A stretch of 61,676 nt of DNA from Acidobacteriaceae bacterium UBA1307 (GTDB taxonomy: Bacteria > Acidobacteriota > Terriglobia > Terriglobales > Acidobacteriaceae), in the NCBI GenBank assembly GCA_002307235.1, contig DBTV01000042.1, positions 56,447 through 118,122 on the forward strand, in the 5' to 3' direction. The translations under genes were made by a program, and so were the position numbers. The first letter of the stretch is position 1. Each line of letters opens with the position of its first letter. The notes under the pieces were generated by a model. That model did no database searches, was not told the origin of the DNA, and saw nothing but the letters and a program-made list of their open reading frames with translations. Positions 26,253 to 35,100 of the stretch are shown piece by piece.

Positions 26253-27275
26253 TCAGTCCTCGGCAGGCCCGCGTGCCGCCCGTCGCCGTTGCTGTTCGCG
26301 GTAGAGCACGACAAAGCCGGTGACGTAGGTTGCGAAGGTGAGCACGTAGCAGACCGCGTATAGAGCGGCAAGGAGCACGCCAGCCACGACCCCTGCCACA
26401 ATCGTGACCGCCTGCGGCAGATGCAGCATGCCGATGAGCAGCATGCCGATGCCCATGGTGGCGATGCCCAGCAGTTCAAGGGCCAGAAACGCCGCACAAC
26501 TGATGGCGCAGATCACCAGAGAAACCAGAAAGATGCGGCCGCGCAGGCCGCGCGTCAACGGAAGGCTGCGCCAGAAGGAGCGCCACGCCGTGCGGTCTTC
26601 TTCAAGCAGCACCGGGTAGGCAAAGGACAGGCTCACAATGGCGATGACCGCGTAGGCCATGGCGCCGACGTAGCCGATGACCCAGAGCGGAAAGAGGAAG
26701 AAGGCGCCGCCCGGTGCCATCTGCCCATGGCCATAGGCTGCCGCCAGAGCCGTCGCGCCGCCCAGCAGCACCACCATGGCAGAGAGCGGCACCACGACGG
26801 CCAGGCCGCGCAGCCAGCCGAGGGCAAGCGCCCGGCCCCAGGGCAGAGCGCGCGTTTCCACCGGTTCGGTTGCAGTGATCCTGAGCGCAACCCGCGTCAG
26901 CACGGCCTCAAAGAGGAAAAAGATGGAGTAGAGAATGAGCAGGCAGGGAGCCCAGGCGGCAAAGAGCGCCAAGAACTTTTGCGGATCGTTGGTGACTTGA
27001 TCCTGCAACGTTGTGGGATGAACGATAACGGAGGACAGCCCGATCAGCACCAGTATGAGGACGAGCGTGGCCACCAGCACCCATACGGAGCTTTGCGCAA
27101 ACAGCCGCCAGTGCGTGCGCACGAGGCGAAGGATGCGGTCGAGGGTTTCGCCAAAGGTCAGCGGCGTAAAGCCGTTCGCGCTGCCGGAGGTAAGCTCTGG
27201 CGCGGGCTCGGGTGCGGAAAGATGTTCGCTCTCGTCCATGCATGTCGCGCGCGGCACAGATTCTCTGCCGCGCAC
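26253..27275 (-). CDS. Polytopic membrane protein of unknown function
   Basis: 340 residues from a GTG at 27275 with AGGAG four bases upstream; an in-frame ATG at 27239 (MDESEHLSAPEP) is an alternative. After a Pro/Glu-rich cytoplasmic N-terminus and the motif FTPLTFGETLDRILRLVRTHWRLF, there are about six hydrophobic segments (near 60-85, 105-125, 155-180, 195-220, 255-285, 290-320). The GE-x-LDRILRL...NWR-F start occurs in the 'glycerophosphoryl diester phosphodiesterase membrane domain' type of proteins, but no catalytic domain is present. Function unknown. Confidence 0.8.
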   Translation of the reverse strand: MRGRESVPRATCMDESEHLSAPEPAPELTSGSANGFTPLTFGETLDRILRLVRTHWRLFAQSSVWVLVATLVLILVLIGLSSVIVHPTTLQDQVTNDPQKFLALFAAWAPCLLILYSIFFLFEAVLTRVALRITATEPVETRALPWGRALALGWLRGLAVVVPLSAMVVLLGGATALAAAYGHGQMAPGGAFFLFPLWVIGYVGAMAYAVIAIVSLSFAYPVLLEEDRTAWRSFWRSLPLTRGLRGRIFLVSLVICAISCAAFLALELLGIATMGIGMLLIGMLHLPQAVTIVAGVVAGVLLAALYAVCYVLTFATYVTGFVVLYREQQRRRAARGPAED

Positions 27276-27383
27276 GTGTCTCCTTTAAAAAGATCTGCTT
27301 GCGGGCATTGTAGAGGATTTTCGGATGCGGCGAACGGCAAAATCGGCGGAGCGCTCAAGACCAGTCCCCGTCGCTGGCTCCGC

Positions 27384-28652
27384 TCAGATGAAGTGCAGCG
27401 CCTCATCGGCCCAGAGCACGGCCTCGGCGTAGAGGGCCAGCAGAAGCTCCTGTGCCCAGCCGCGTTCGGTGGCGATCTGCGCGGTCCGGTTCCAGTCGCC
27501 GTATTCGTGGCAGACGATCCAGCGCAGCAGCTCTCCCTCGTCGATGGGCTCGCCGACGAGCGCCCGGCCAATCTCGGGCCGCAGAGGCATCGAGGGCAGC
27601 AGCTCTTCCATCGGCACGCGCACCATGGCGGGCAGCAAACTCAGCAGTCCCAGCAGATACTGCTCGGTGGGGTTCATGCCGCAGTGCGCGGCGGCCAGTT
27701 CGCAGAAGCGGCCACGGACAAAGGCCATGCGCAGCAGTTCCATGGGGCCGCCCTGGCAGATTGCGGAGGCTGTGGCCAGCGTCACGATGCGGCGAAAGCT
27801 CTCTTCGCCGACGATCAGCAGCGCCGATGCAATGGAGCGCACCTGCTGGCAGGGCGTGCAGACCGGCGAGTTGATCAGCCGCAGCAGCCGGTAGGTCAGC
27901 GAGGCATCGCGCTTGAGCGCCTCGGTCAGTTTTTTTGTGTTGCCCGGGTCGTCGCGCAGCAGGCGCAGAATCTCCAACTGCGAGCAGTGGTTCGCCGGCA
28001 CCGTGTGATTTTTGAGCATCGTCGGTCGGCAGAAGTAGTAGCCCTGAAAGAAGGCAAAACCCTCGGCGCGGGCCTGCAGATATTGCTCCTGCGTCTCGAT
28101 CTTTTCGGCGATCAGCACCAGACGCTTGCGGTCGAGCGTGGTGAGCAGTTGCCGGCGCTGCTCCTCATCAAGAGCCAGAAAGTCGATCTTGATGTAGTCG
28201 GCCAGTTCGACCAGGGGTTCGATGCCCGGGGACCAGATGAAGTCGTCGAGAGCGATGCGGAAGCCGTGCTGTTTCAAATCGCGGCAGGCGGCAATCACCT
28301 CGGGCGTTGGTTCAACTGTTTCCAGCACCTCAAGCACAATCTGCCGGGCGGGCAGCACCTTGACCAGATCACTTGTCAGCGTCATCGCCGTGCAGTTGAC
28401 AAAGGCCGTCGCGCCGGTCGTCAGCCGTTCCAGGCCAAAGGCGATGGTGTTGTCGATGGTCGCCAGCGAGGCCATGTCGCCATCGCCATGAAAGGCGTTG
28501 ACACTGCTGTCGCGAAACAGAAGCTCGTAGCCGAAGACCTGATTGCTGAGGTCAAGAATGGGCTGTCGGGCGACGTAGCACAATCCCTCGGATGGCACGT
28601 GTTCCTGTGTGTTCTCTTGCTCTGCGTTTGCGTTTCCCACTGTCCGTAACAC
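27384..28652 (-). CDS. EAL-HDOD signalling protein
   Basis: 422 residues; a GTG at 28652 opens the frame, with a further GTG at 28640. The N-terminal EAL domain (about 25-215) has YELLFRD in place of the EAL signature, FVNC, LEVLETVE, ALDDFIWSPG, DYIKIDFLAL, AEKIETQEQ and FFQGYYF. Most metal and catalytic residues of c-di-GMP phosphodiesterases are therefore present despite the altered signature. An HDOD domain (about 220-410, SLTYRLLRLINSP, VGEESFRRIVTLATA) follows. The EAL-HDOD architecture is that of the YuxH/CdgJ group, of which several act as non-enzymatic motility or signalling adaptors. Confidence 0.9.
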   Translation of the reverse strand: MLRTVGNANAEQENTQEHVPSEGLCYVARQPILDLSNQVFGYELLFRDSSVNAFHGDGDMASLATIDNTIAFGLERLTTGATAFVNCTAMTLTSDLVKVLPARQIVLEVLETVEPTPEVIAACRDLKQHGFRIALDDFIWSPGIEPLVELADYIKIDFLALDEEQRRQLLTTLDRKRLVLIAEKIETQEQYLQARAEGFAFFQGYYFCRPTMLKNHTVPANHCSQLEILRLLRDDPGNTKKLTEALKRDASLTYRLLRLINSPVCTPCQQVRSIASALLIVGEESFRRIVTLATASAICQGGPMELLRMAFVRGRFCELAAAHCGMNPTEQYLLGLLSLLPAMVRVPMEELLPSMPLRPEIGRALVGEPIDEGELLRWIVCHEYGDWNRTAQIATERGWAQELLLALYAEAVLWADEALHFI

Positions 28653-28880
28653 TCTTTCGCGCCCTGCGGAAGACAGGCACCTTCGCGCGGCAATCCAGTG
28701 TGTACAGCGCGCCTTTCCTCCCGGAAAGCTGCACTGCTGCTCGACGGCTTCTTCAACTTGGCCCGGGGTTCGCCCTATTTATCGGCTGCCGAATGAGAAT
28801 GTTTAGACAAAAAGATGGGATGAAGGAACTTGCGTCGCGCAGGCAATCGCGAAAACGGGAAGAGGATTCCCGGCAATGCA

Positions 28881-28922
28881 GCAAAACAACGGCGGCGCGG
28901 GCTCTGCTCCCGTGCCGCCGTT
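28881..28922 (-). terminator. Terminator of fabG
   Basis: On the minus strand ACGGCGGCACGGG pairs with CCCGCGCCGCCGT (one G-T pair), then TGTTTTGC. Confidence 0.8.
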
Positions 28923-28940
28923 GTCGCAATCAACAGACAA

Positions 28941-29693
28941 CTAGGCGCCCATGAACATGCCGCCGTTGACGTCGAGCACGTGGCCGGTGATGTAGCCAGC
29001 GGCCTCGCTGGCGAGAAAGACCACGGACTGGGCGATGTCCTCGGGGCGGCCGGGCCGCGCGAGAGGAATCGCGGCCATCATCGCCGTGCGCTGCTGCTCG
29101 TTGAGCACCTCGGTCATCGGCGTTTCAATGTAGCCGGGCGCGATGGCGTTGGCGGTGATGCCGCGCGAGGCCAGCTCGCGAGCCAGCGAGCGGGTAAAGC
29201 CGATCAGGCCGGCCTTTGAGGCGGCGTAGTTGGCTTGTCCGGCCTGGCCGGTGCGGCCCACCACGCTCGAAATGTTGACGATGCGGCCCCAGCGGTTCTT
29301 CATCATGGCCGGAACCAGAGCCTGGGTCAGCAGAAAGGCACCGGTCAGGTTGGTGCCGATCACCTCGTCCCAGTCGGCGCGCTTCATGCGCATCAGCAGG
29401 CCGTCGCGGGTGATGCCCGCGTTGTTGACCAGAATCTCGACCTTGCCGAACTGGGCGAGCACGGCCTTGGCACCGTTCTTGATCGACTCTTCGCTCGAAA
29501 CATCGAGCGCGAAGGCCGCGGCCTTGCCACCGGCGGCTTCAATCTCGGCCACAACCTCGGCCAGCTTGGCTTCATTGCGGGCTGCCAGCGCCACGGTGGC
29601 GCCGGATTGGGCGAGCGCAAGCGCACAGGCCCGGCCAATGCCCTGGCTGGCGCCGGTCACCAGCGCGATTCTACCTTCCAAACCTGTCATCAT
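28941..29693 (-). CDS. fabG: 3-oxoacyl-[acyl-carrier-protein] reductase
   Basis: 250 residues. A classical SDR: Rossmann motif TGASQGIGRA (about 14-23), NNAGITRDGLLMRM, and catalytic Ser-Tyr-Lys in NISSVVGRTGQAGQANYAASKAG. NNAGITRDGLLMRMK and the C-terminal GHVLDVNGGMFMG are strongly FabG-like. FabG reduces 3-oxoacyl-ACP with NADPH in fatty-acid elongation. A GAGGA precedes two adjacent ATGs (29693 and 29690). It stands alone, away from other fab genes. Confidence 0.93.
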   Translation of the reverse strand: MMTGLEGRIALVTGASQGIGRACALALAQSGATVALAARNEAKLAEVVAEIEAAGGKAAAFALDVSSEESIKNGAKAVLAQFGKVEILVNNAGITRDGLLMRMKRADWDEVIGTNLTGAFLLTQALVPAMMKNRWGRIVNISSVVGRTGQAGQANYAASKAGLIGFTRSLARELASRGITANAIAPGYIETPMTEVLNEQQRTAMMAAIPLARPGRPEDIAQSVVFLASEAAGYITGHVLDVNGGMFMGA

Positions 29694-29942
29694 TCCTCAC
29701 ATCCGCGCACGCGAGGGCGCACGCTGCAGACCCAGTATAAGGGAGGGGGACGATGAGGCAGGGACTAGGGACTAACGGTGAGCAGTGAGTAGTGAATCGG
29801 GAGCGGACAAGCGGCTGGCCCTTGAGAGTGTCGCTTGTCTGTTGGTCGATCTGTCGCGTTTGAACGGAGGTGCGCAATCCTCATGCTCGTTTGTGAGTGT
29901 CTGCAGAGTTTTTAGAGCAACCCTGTTCCTACGTCCCTGCGT

Positions 29943-30755
29943 CTACCCCGAGGGCGAGACGGCGACGGTGACCGGGCGACGGGCCAGCGCGGGGCGGACC
30001 AGTTCGGCGGGCCAGACGTAGACGGCCAGACGGCGCGAGTAGTGCAGAATAGGCTGTGTTGGCGGCAGCGTGAGGCCAATCGAGGCGGCCAGCGAGTTGT
30101 ATTCGATCTCGGCCTCGGCCTCTTCCAGCGGCCAGGCCACCGTGTGCAGGCTGGCGCGCTGCAACTGGCCGACGTGGGTCATGCTGTACAGGCAGCCGCG
30201 GTCGGTCATATAGCTCTCAAAGGAACCGGCGATGCTTTCGGCCTGCCGCCCGTTCGGCCCCAGTCCGCGATAGCGCGCGTGGAAGGCGACGATGGGGTTG
30301 TGGGCCATGCGGCGGCGGCTGAAGAAGGAAAACTCGTGCTCGCCGCGCGGCTCCATGCTCATCTCGGCCCAGTAGTAGGGCAACTGGTAGCCGAGCCGGG
30401 CCACGGTCACGGCCAGCAGGCTGCGGGCGTCGATGGAAAAGCAGTAGACCCCGGCCGTCTTGGTGTGCGGCTCACGCACGTAGGTGCGCAGATTCAGATC
30501 GGGGCAGTGGCGTCCGAAAGAGAGATAGGGCAGGCGATGCAGGCGGATGCGGTCCAGCCAGAAGGGGACGATGCCCAGCCAGGCCGTGCCCTGAAACAGA
30601 TCCGGCTCAAGGCCCGGCGGCAACAGATCCGCCATTTGCCCGGCCGGGATCGGCCAGTGGGCAAAGAGTAGATCATTCCAGCGCTCGGTCGCCGCCCAAC
30701 GTCCGGTGGGAAGCGGCCGGGGCCGGTACGAGGTCCGGATTTGAAACTCCCGCAT
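29943..30755 (-). CDS. DUF2071/YqjF-family protein
   Basis: 270 residues starting at the ATG at 30755, which has GGAG seven bases upstream. Family features: RWNDLLFAHWPIPAGQMADLLPPGLEPDLFQGTAWLGIVPF (about 25-65), NLRTYVREPHTKTAGVYCFSIDA, and LYSMTHVGQLQRASLHTVAWPLEEAEAEI. This family (COG3361) resembles an acetoacetate-decarboxylase-like barrel but has no demonstrated activity. It is divergent from thyX. Confidence 0.85.
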   Translation of the reverse strand: MREFQIRTSYRPRPLPTGRWAATERWNDLLFAHWPIPAGQMADLLPPGLEPDLFQGTAWLGIVPFWLDRIRLHRLPYLSFGRHCPDLNLRTYVREPHTKTAGVYCFSIDARSLLAVTVARLGYQLPYYWAEMSMEPRGEHEFSFFSRRRMAHNPIVAFHARYRGLGPNGRQAESIAGSFESYMTDRGCLYSMTHVGQLQRASLHTVAWPLEEAEAEIEYNSLAASIGLTLPPTQPILHYSRRLAVYVWPAELVRPALARRPVTVAVSPSG

Positions 30756-30953
30756 CTGCCGACTCCAGCGCATCTGCTGTGTGCTACGTTGAGCGAGTCT
30801 CAACCGAGACCGGCTGCAACGCCTCCATGGAAGACCAAGGAAACAGGTTTATCCCCTGTCATGAACATCGTCCCGGCTCGTTAACCCGGCCGCGGATCGC
30901 AGAGGGTCTCGCAAACAGGCCCAATGCCGTATTCTGTTCGCGAGAGCTCTCCT

Positions 30954-32549
30954 ATGTCCAGTGAATCTTTAACGACCCCCGCCGCTCAAAACCAGACCGA
31001 GGTCTTCGCCGTCCATGGCGCCGACCCCGAAGTGCTGGCCTACGCCATGGCCAAATACTCGCGTTCCGCCCTTTCGATGCGCGAGTCGATTGCCGAAATC
31101 AGCGCCCAGCGCGCCGAACAGTTCCTTAACACCTTTTATTTTCAATACGGTCACCGCTCCATCGCCGATCTGGCCCACGTTGCCTTTGCTGTTGAGCGGC
31201 TCAGTCTGCTGGCCGCCATCACGCTGGTTGACGAGCAGCGCTGGGACGGGCAGGAGCGCTCGACCCGCTACCAGAATTTTCTGAAGTCCGGCTGGTTTCT
31301 TCCCGGCTTTGGCGAAGACAAGGCCTCGGCCACGCTCTATGCGGAGACCGTCGGTCGCCTCTTCAACGTCTACCAGCGCACCACCGCCGCCGTTTTTGAG
31401 GCCGTGCGCCGTCGCGTGCCCAAGCCCGAGGATATGAAGCAGGACGCCTACGAGCGCACGCTCAAGGCCCGCGCCTTCGACGTGGCTCGCTACCTGCTGC
31501 CGCTGGCCACCAACACCTCGCTCGGACAGATCGTCAGCGCCCGCACGCTCGAGACGCAGGTTGCGCGGCTGCTTTCGCACCCGGCCGCCGAGGTGCGCGA
31601 TCTGGGCCAGAAGCTGCGCGAGGCCGCCACCGGTGCCGCCTGGACCCTGCGTCCGGCCGCCGTCGAGGCTCTGGTTGCGCAGGCCGCCGCCACGCCGGAG
31701 CTGGCCGAGGCCGCCGCCGCGGTGCTTGCCAGCGAAACCCGCACCGCGCCGACGCTGGTCAAGTACGCCCAGCCGGTTGCCTACCAGACCGAGACGCAGA
31801 AGGAACTGGCCGCCGCGGCCCGTGAGGTTCTTGCTCCGCTCGCCAGCAAAACGCTGCCCCAGGCCGTGGTCGATCTGGTCGAGCCCGGGGAAAGCCTTGA
31901 GGTCGAACTGGCGGCGACGCTGCTCTATTCGGCCAGCCATTACGGCTACCGCGCCATCCGCGACCTTCTGCTCGATCTGCCCGAGGCGCGCATTCACGAG
32001 ATCATCGATCTCGGCATCCGGCACCGTGGCAGCCACGACGAGGCTCTGCGCGCCTTCCACGTCGGCGCGGCCCTGCGCTTTGACATCACCATGGACATTG
32101 GCGGCTTCCGCGACATGCATCGCCATCGTCGCTGCACGCAGATCATCCAGGAGTTTTCGCCGGTTCTGGGCTATGAAACGCCCACCAGCGCCGACTTTGC
32201 CGAGGATGTCGACATTCTTGCCGAGGCAGGGATCAAGGACGAGTTCGAGGAGGCTCTTGCCGAGGCTCACGCGGCGAGCCGCGCCATCGCGGCCAGCACG
32301 ACGGCGCCCGAGGCGGCCAGTTCGGCGCAGTATCTGCTGCCGCTTGCCACCCGCTGCCGGTCGCTGTTCAAGATGGACTTTGCCGAGGCCCAGTACATCA
32401 TCGAAATGCGCTCGGGCGCGGCTGGCCACTTCAGCTATCGCCGCGTTGCCTGGGAGATGTTTGTGGCCCTCAGGCAACAGCATCCGGCGCTGGCCCGGTA
32501 CGTCCGCGTCACCGACTTCACCCAGCCGATTGACCTGCTGAAGCGATAA
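30954..32549 (+). CDS. thyX: Tandem-domain FAD-dependent thymidylate synthase (ThyX)
   Basis: 531 residues, about twice a standard ThyX. ThyX makes dTMP from dUMP using FAD, NAD(P)H and methylene-tetrahydrofolate. The N-terminal lobe (about 15-150) has FQYGHRSIADLAHVAFAVER and ERSTRY (101-106), which corresponds to the S-x-R-Y half of the ThyX signature, but DEQ stands where RHR should be. The C-terminal lobe (about 290-510) has a clear R390-H391-R392 in RDMHRHRRCTQII but no S-x-R-Y after it. The motif thus appears split between lobes. Start 30954 is chosen over an ATG at 30924, which lacks a ribosome binding site. A strong terminator follows. Confidence 0.9.
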   Translation: MSSESLTTPAAQNQTEVFAVHGADPEVLAYAMAKYSRSALSMRESIAEISAQRAEQFLNTFYFQYGHRSIADLAHVAFAVERLSLLAAITLVDEQRWDGQERSTRYQNFLKSGWFLPGFGEDKASATLYAETVGRLFNVYQRTTAAVFEAVRRRVPKPEDMKQDAYERTLKARAFDVARYLLPLATNTSLGQIVSARTLETQVARLLSHPAAEVRDLGQKLREAATGAAWTLRPAAVEALVAQAAATPELAEAAAAVLASETRTAPTLVKYAQPVAYQTETQKELAAAAREVLAPLASKTLPQAVVDLVEPGESLEVELAATLLYSASHYGYRAIRDLLLDLPEARIHEIIDLGIRHRGSHDEALRAFHVGAALRFDITMDIGGFRDMHRHRRCTQIIQEFSPVLGYETPTSADFAEDVDILAEAGIKDEFEEALAEAHAASRAIAASTTAPEAASSAQYLLPLATRCRSLFKMDFAEAQYIIEMRSGAAGHFSYRRVAWEMFVALRQQHPALARYVRVTDFTQPIDLLKR

Positions 32550-32556
32550 AGAGCAG

Positions 32557-32593
32557 GAAAAAACCTTCCCAAAGTTTCGGGAAGGTTTTTTCT
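32557..32593 (+). terminator. Terminator of thyX
   Basis: AAAAAACCTTCCC pairs perfectly with GGGAAGGTTTTTT around an eight-base loop. The T-run serves thyX; the A-run makes it usable by vapC as well. Confidence 0.93.
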
Positions 32594-32620
32594 TGTCGTG
32601 CAAAGTAATGCAAATCTGCA

Positions 32621-33040
32621 TTACCCGTCCACGCTCCAGTTTTCAACCACCTGAATCTCCCCGATTTTCGTAAAGATCCGGTCGCGGCTCACCAGCACAG
32701 CTTCGGCGGCAATTGCTTGCGCGGCAATCAGCAGATCCATCGCGGCCACGGTAATGCCTTCGGCATCGAGCCGTGCACGCAGTCCACCGTAGACCGCGGC
32801 CTCCTCCGCTCCCCAGGGCAGAATCTGCACATAGGCGAACAGGGATTCGATGGCCGCGCGCCGCGCCTTCGACAGGCTGTGCTTTGCCATGCCGTAGCGA
32901 ATCTCGGCTTCGGTGACGACCGACAGGCACAGCCGCGTGGTTTGATCCTGCGCGTGGTGGGCAAAGGCCGCGCGGGCCGCCGGATGTGCGCCCGTCACCA
33001 CGTCGCTGAAAATGTTGGTGTCGAGCAGATAGGTCTTCAT
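32621..33040 (-). CDS. vapC: VapC-type PIN-domain toxin RNase
   Basis: 139 residues. PIN-domain acidic residues: D7 in MKTYLLDTNIFSDV, E44/E46 in VVTEAEIRYG, and D102 in VAAMDLLIAAQA, with a later D in VSRDRIF. VapC toxins cleave RNA, typically initiator tRNA or the sarcin-ricin loop. The antitoxin gene ends two bases before its ATG, the usual antitoxin-toxin order. Confidence 0.93.
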   Translation of the reverse strand: MKTYLLDTNIFSDVVTGAHPAARAAFAHHAQDQTTRLCLSVVTEAEIRYGMAKHSLSKARRAAIESLFAYVQILPWGAEEAAVYGGLRARLDAEGITVAAMDLLIAAQAIAAEAVLVSRDRIFTKIGEIQVVENWSVDG

Positions 33041-33042
33041 GG

Positions 33043-33306
33043 TTAAGCGATGCCCAGCTCAGGCCGCTCTTCGGCGGGCCGGGTGTCGCGGTCGGCCTCG
33101 CTCAAAAATCCCTCGGGGAAGGGCTCGGCGGAGAGCGCGGCAAAGATGGTTTCAAGTGCTGGAATCTCGGAGAGGATCACGTCGCCCGAGGCCGGATCGC
33201 GGCAAATCGAGACCATGTCCGAGCGAAAACGAAAGGCGCGGGGAATGGTGACGTGCTGGCTGCGCCCGCTCATGAAGACGCGCGCATGGGATTTTACGGG
33301 AGCCAT
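33043..33306 (-). CDS. vapB: VapB-type antitoxin
   Basis: 87 residues. The N-terminal AbrB/MazE-like swapped-hairpin domain is seen in ARVFMSGRSQHVTIPRAFRF, with DMVSICRDPASGDVILSEIP after it; the C-terminal tail that would wrap the toxin is acidic (FLSEADRDTRPAEERPELG). It should neutralise VapC and repress its own promoter. AGGAGGGA lies upstream of the ATG. Confidence 0.9.
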   Translation of the reverse strand: MAPVKSHARVFMSGRSQHVTIPRAFRFRSDMVSICRDPASGDVILSEIPALETIFAALSAEPFPEGFLSEADRDTRPAEERPELGIA

Positions 33307-33320
33307 CTCGTCCCTCCTTG

Positions 33321-33345
33321 TGCTTTATAGCATAGCTCTATAGCA
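33321..33345 (-). promoter_or_regulatory. Candidate vapBC operator
   Basis: On the minus strand GCTATAGAGC and GCTATAAAGC form near-identical direct repeats 13 bases apart, with TATAG/CTATA symmetry between them. They overlap the likely promoter just upstream of vapB. Confidence 0.45.
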
Positions 33346-33424
33346 AGTCGGCAGCAAGGGCTTTCTGCGCCTCATCGCGCGCACGATTCCACAATTTTTG
33401 CGCACGCTATGAGAAAATCAGACT

Positions 33425-34483
33425 TTGCAGACGCAGACCCGCTATCGACTGCTCGTGGTTCGACTTGGAGCCATGGGCGACATCCTCCACGCCCTTCCGG
33501 CGGTTACGGCCCTGCGCCTTGCGCACCCCCACTGGGTCATTGACTGGGTGGTGGATCCGCGCTGGCGGCCGCTGTTTGCCGCACCCGGCGCCGAGGGCTT
33601 TGGTCCGCAGCAGCCGCTCGTGGACCATCTTTACTTTGCCCAGACAAAAAAATGGAACAAGCGGGCGTTGAGCCGTGCAACGGCCAAGGAAATCTGGGCC
33701 TTGCGGCACGAACTTCGCCTGCCGTCCTACGGCACCGTGCTCGATCTGCAGGGCGCGATCCGCTCCTCGGTGATCGCCCGGCTCTCCGGCTGCCCGCGCC
33801 GCATCGGCTCGAACACGCCCTGGGAGAGGCCCGCGCGGCACTTCTACACCGACCGCGTCATCACGACGGCCGAGCATGTGATCGAGCAGAATTACGAGAT
33901 TGCGACCGCCGTGGCTGCCGATGAGCTGGAGCATACGTTGCCGCTGCTGCCGGTCGATCCGGTCTCCGAGCAGTGGTGCACGGAGCTGCTTGGCGACGAT
34001 GCCGCGCCGGTCGTGCTGATCAATCCCGGTGCCGGGTGGGGGGGCAAGCGTTGGCCTGCCGAGCGTTACGCGCAGGTATCCAAAGAGCTTACTCGCCGTG
34101 GCTGCCGTGTTTTTGTCAATGCCGGCCCGGGCGAGGCAGAGCTGGCTGCGCCGATTCTTGCCGAGGGTGGCGCGCAACTGCTGGAAATTACGCTCGATCA
34201 ACTGATTGCCTTCACGCGGCGCACGGCGCTGATGATTGCCGGAGACACCGGGCCGTTGCATCTGGCCTGCGCGTTCAACCGTCCGGTTGTGGGCATTTAC
34301 GGGCCGACCGACCCGAGCCGCAACGGCCCTTATGGCACGGCCTTCCGCGTGCTGCGCAGCCCGGAGAGCCGCCGCAACCATCGGCGCACGGCCGAGCCCG
34401 AGGCCGGCCTGCTGACGATCACCCCCGAGGCGGTGCTGGCTGCCGCCGATGAACTTCTAGATTTCCCTGAGGTTACGCAATGA
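33425..34483 (+). CDS. Heptosyltransferase-like glycosyltransferase (GT9)
   Basis: 352 residues from a TTG at 33425. GT9 features: N-terminal RLLVVRLGAMGDILHALPAVTALRLAHP (acceptor-side Asp in GD-I), VLDLQGAIRSSVIARLSG, RIGSNTPWERPARHFYTDRV, VLINPGAGWGGKRWPAERYA, and donor-site IAGDTGPLHLACAFNRPVVGIYGPTDPSRNGPYG. The wording is closest to heptosyltransferase I (WaaC), which adds heptose to lipopolysaccharide core Kdo. Its stop overlaps the next gene by four bases. Confidence 0.9.
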   Translation: MQTQTRYRLLVVRLGAMGDILHALPAVTALRLAHPHWVIDWVVDPRWRPLFAAPGAEGFGPQQPLVDHLYFAQTKKWNKRALSRATAKEIWALRHELRLPSYGTVLDLQGAIRSSVIARLSGCPRRIGSNTPWERPARHFYTDRVITTAEHVIEQNYEIATAVAADELEHTLPLLPVDPVSEQWCTELLGDDAAPVVLINPGAGWGGKRWPAERYAQVSKELTRRGCRVFVNAGPGEAELAAPILAEGGAQLLEITLDQLIAFTRRTALMIAGDTGPLHLACAFNRPVVGIYGPTDPSRNGPYGTAFRVLRSPESRRNHRRTAEPEAGLLTITPEAVLAAADELLDFPEVTQ

Positions 34484-35100
34484 ATTCGCACGACACCCCT
34501 CTGCAGACCTGGCAGAAGATTGCACGCAGGATTCGCGTGCCGCTTGGCTTTGTGACGGCCGCGCTGTACATTTTCAAACTCTGGCAGCAGGCACCGTGTC
34601 CGCGGGCGGTGGCCTGGAGCCTGGCGCTGGTGGTGCCGGGGGTCTGGCTGCGCGGCTACGCCTCTGGCTATGTGAAGAAGAATGCGGAGCTTACGGTGAC
34701 CGGCCCGTATGCCTACACGCGCAACCCGCTCTACCTGGGCTCGATGCTGATCGCCGCCGGTTTTGCCGTGGCGCTCGAGAGCTGGCTGGTGGCGGCGGTG
34801 CTGGCCGTGGGTTTTGCCGTAATCTACATTCCGACGATTGCCAGCGAGGAGCGGTTTTTGCGGGCGACCTTTGCCCGCTTTGACGAATATTGCCAGCGGG
34901 TGCCGCGCATCCTTCCCCGGCTGACGGCGGCGCAAATGCCTGAGGCAAAAGGCGATGCCGAGGCCACGGCGGGACGGTTCTCCTTTGCGCTTTATCGACA
35001 GCATCGCGAGTACAATGCATTGATAGGGGCTGTATTGCTGTACCTCTGTCTGCTGCTGGCCCGACCGGCGGTGGCAGCCCTGCTGCACGGGGCGCGCTAG
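34480..35100 (+). CDS. Isoprenylcysteine carboxyl methyltransferase-like membrane methyltransferase
   Basis: 206 residues with about five hydrophobic segments. The ICMT/PEMT core is VTGPYAYTRNPLYLGSMLIAAGFAVALESW, followed by ASEERFLRATFARFDEYCQRVPRILPRL, where the S-adenosylmethionine-binding E-E and R-x-P motifs lie. Bacterial members methylate unknown lipids or small molecules at the membrane. The ATGA overlap with the GT9 gene suggests an envelope-lipid role, an inference only. Confidence 0.88.
   Translation: MNSHDTPLQTWQKIARRIRVPLGFVTAALYIFKLWQQAPCPRAVAWSLALVVPGVWLRGYASGYVKKNAELTVTGPYAYTRNPLYLGSMLIAAGFAVALESWLVAAVLAVGFAVIYIPTIASEERFLRATFARFDEYCQRVPRILPRLTAAQMPEAKGDAEATAGRFSFALYRQHREYNALIGAVLLYLCLLLARPAVAALLHGAR

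Noticed and set aside
26421..28649. 742-residue rightward open frame
   Set aside because: Spans the antisense of two clear genes and the gap between them; composition is typical of a shadow frame.
30969..32621. 550-residue leftward open frame
   Set aside because: Antisense of thyX, and it runs through the thyX terminator.
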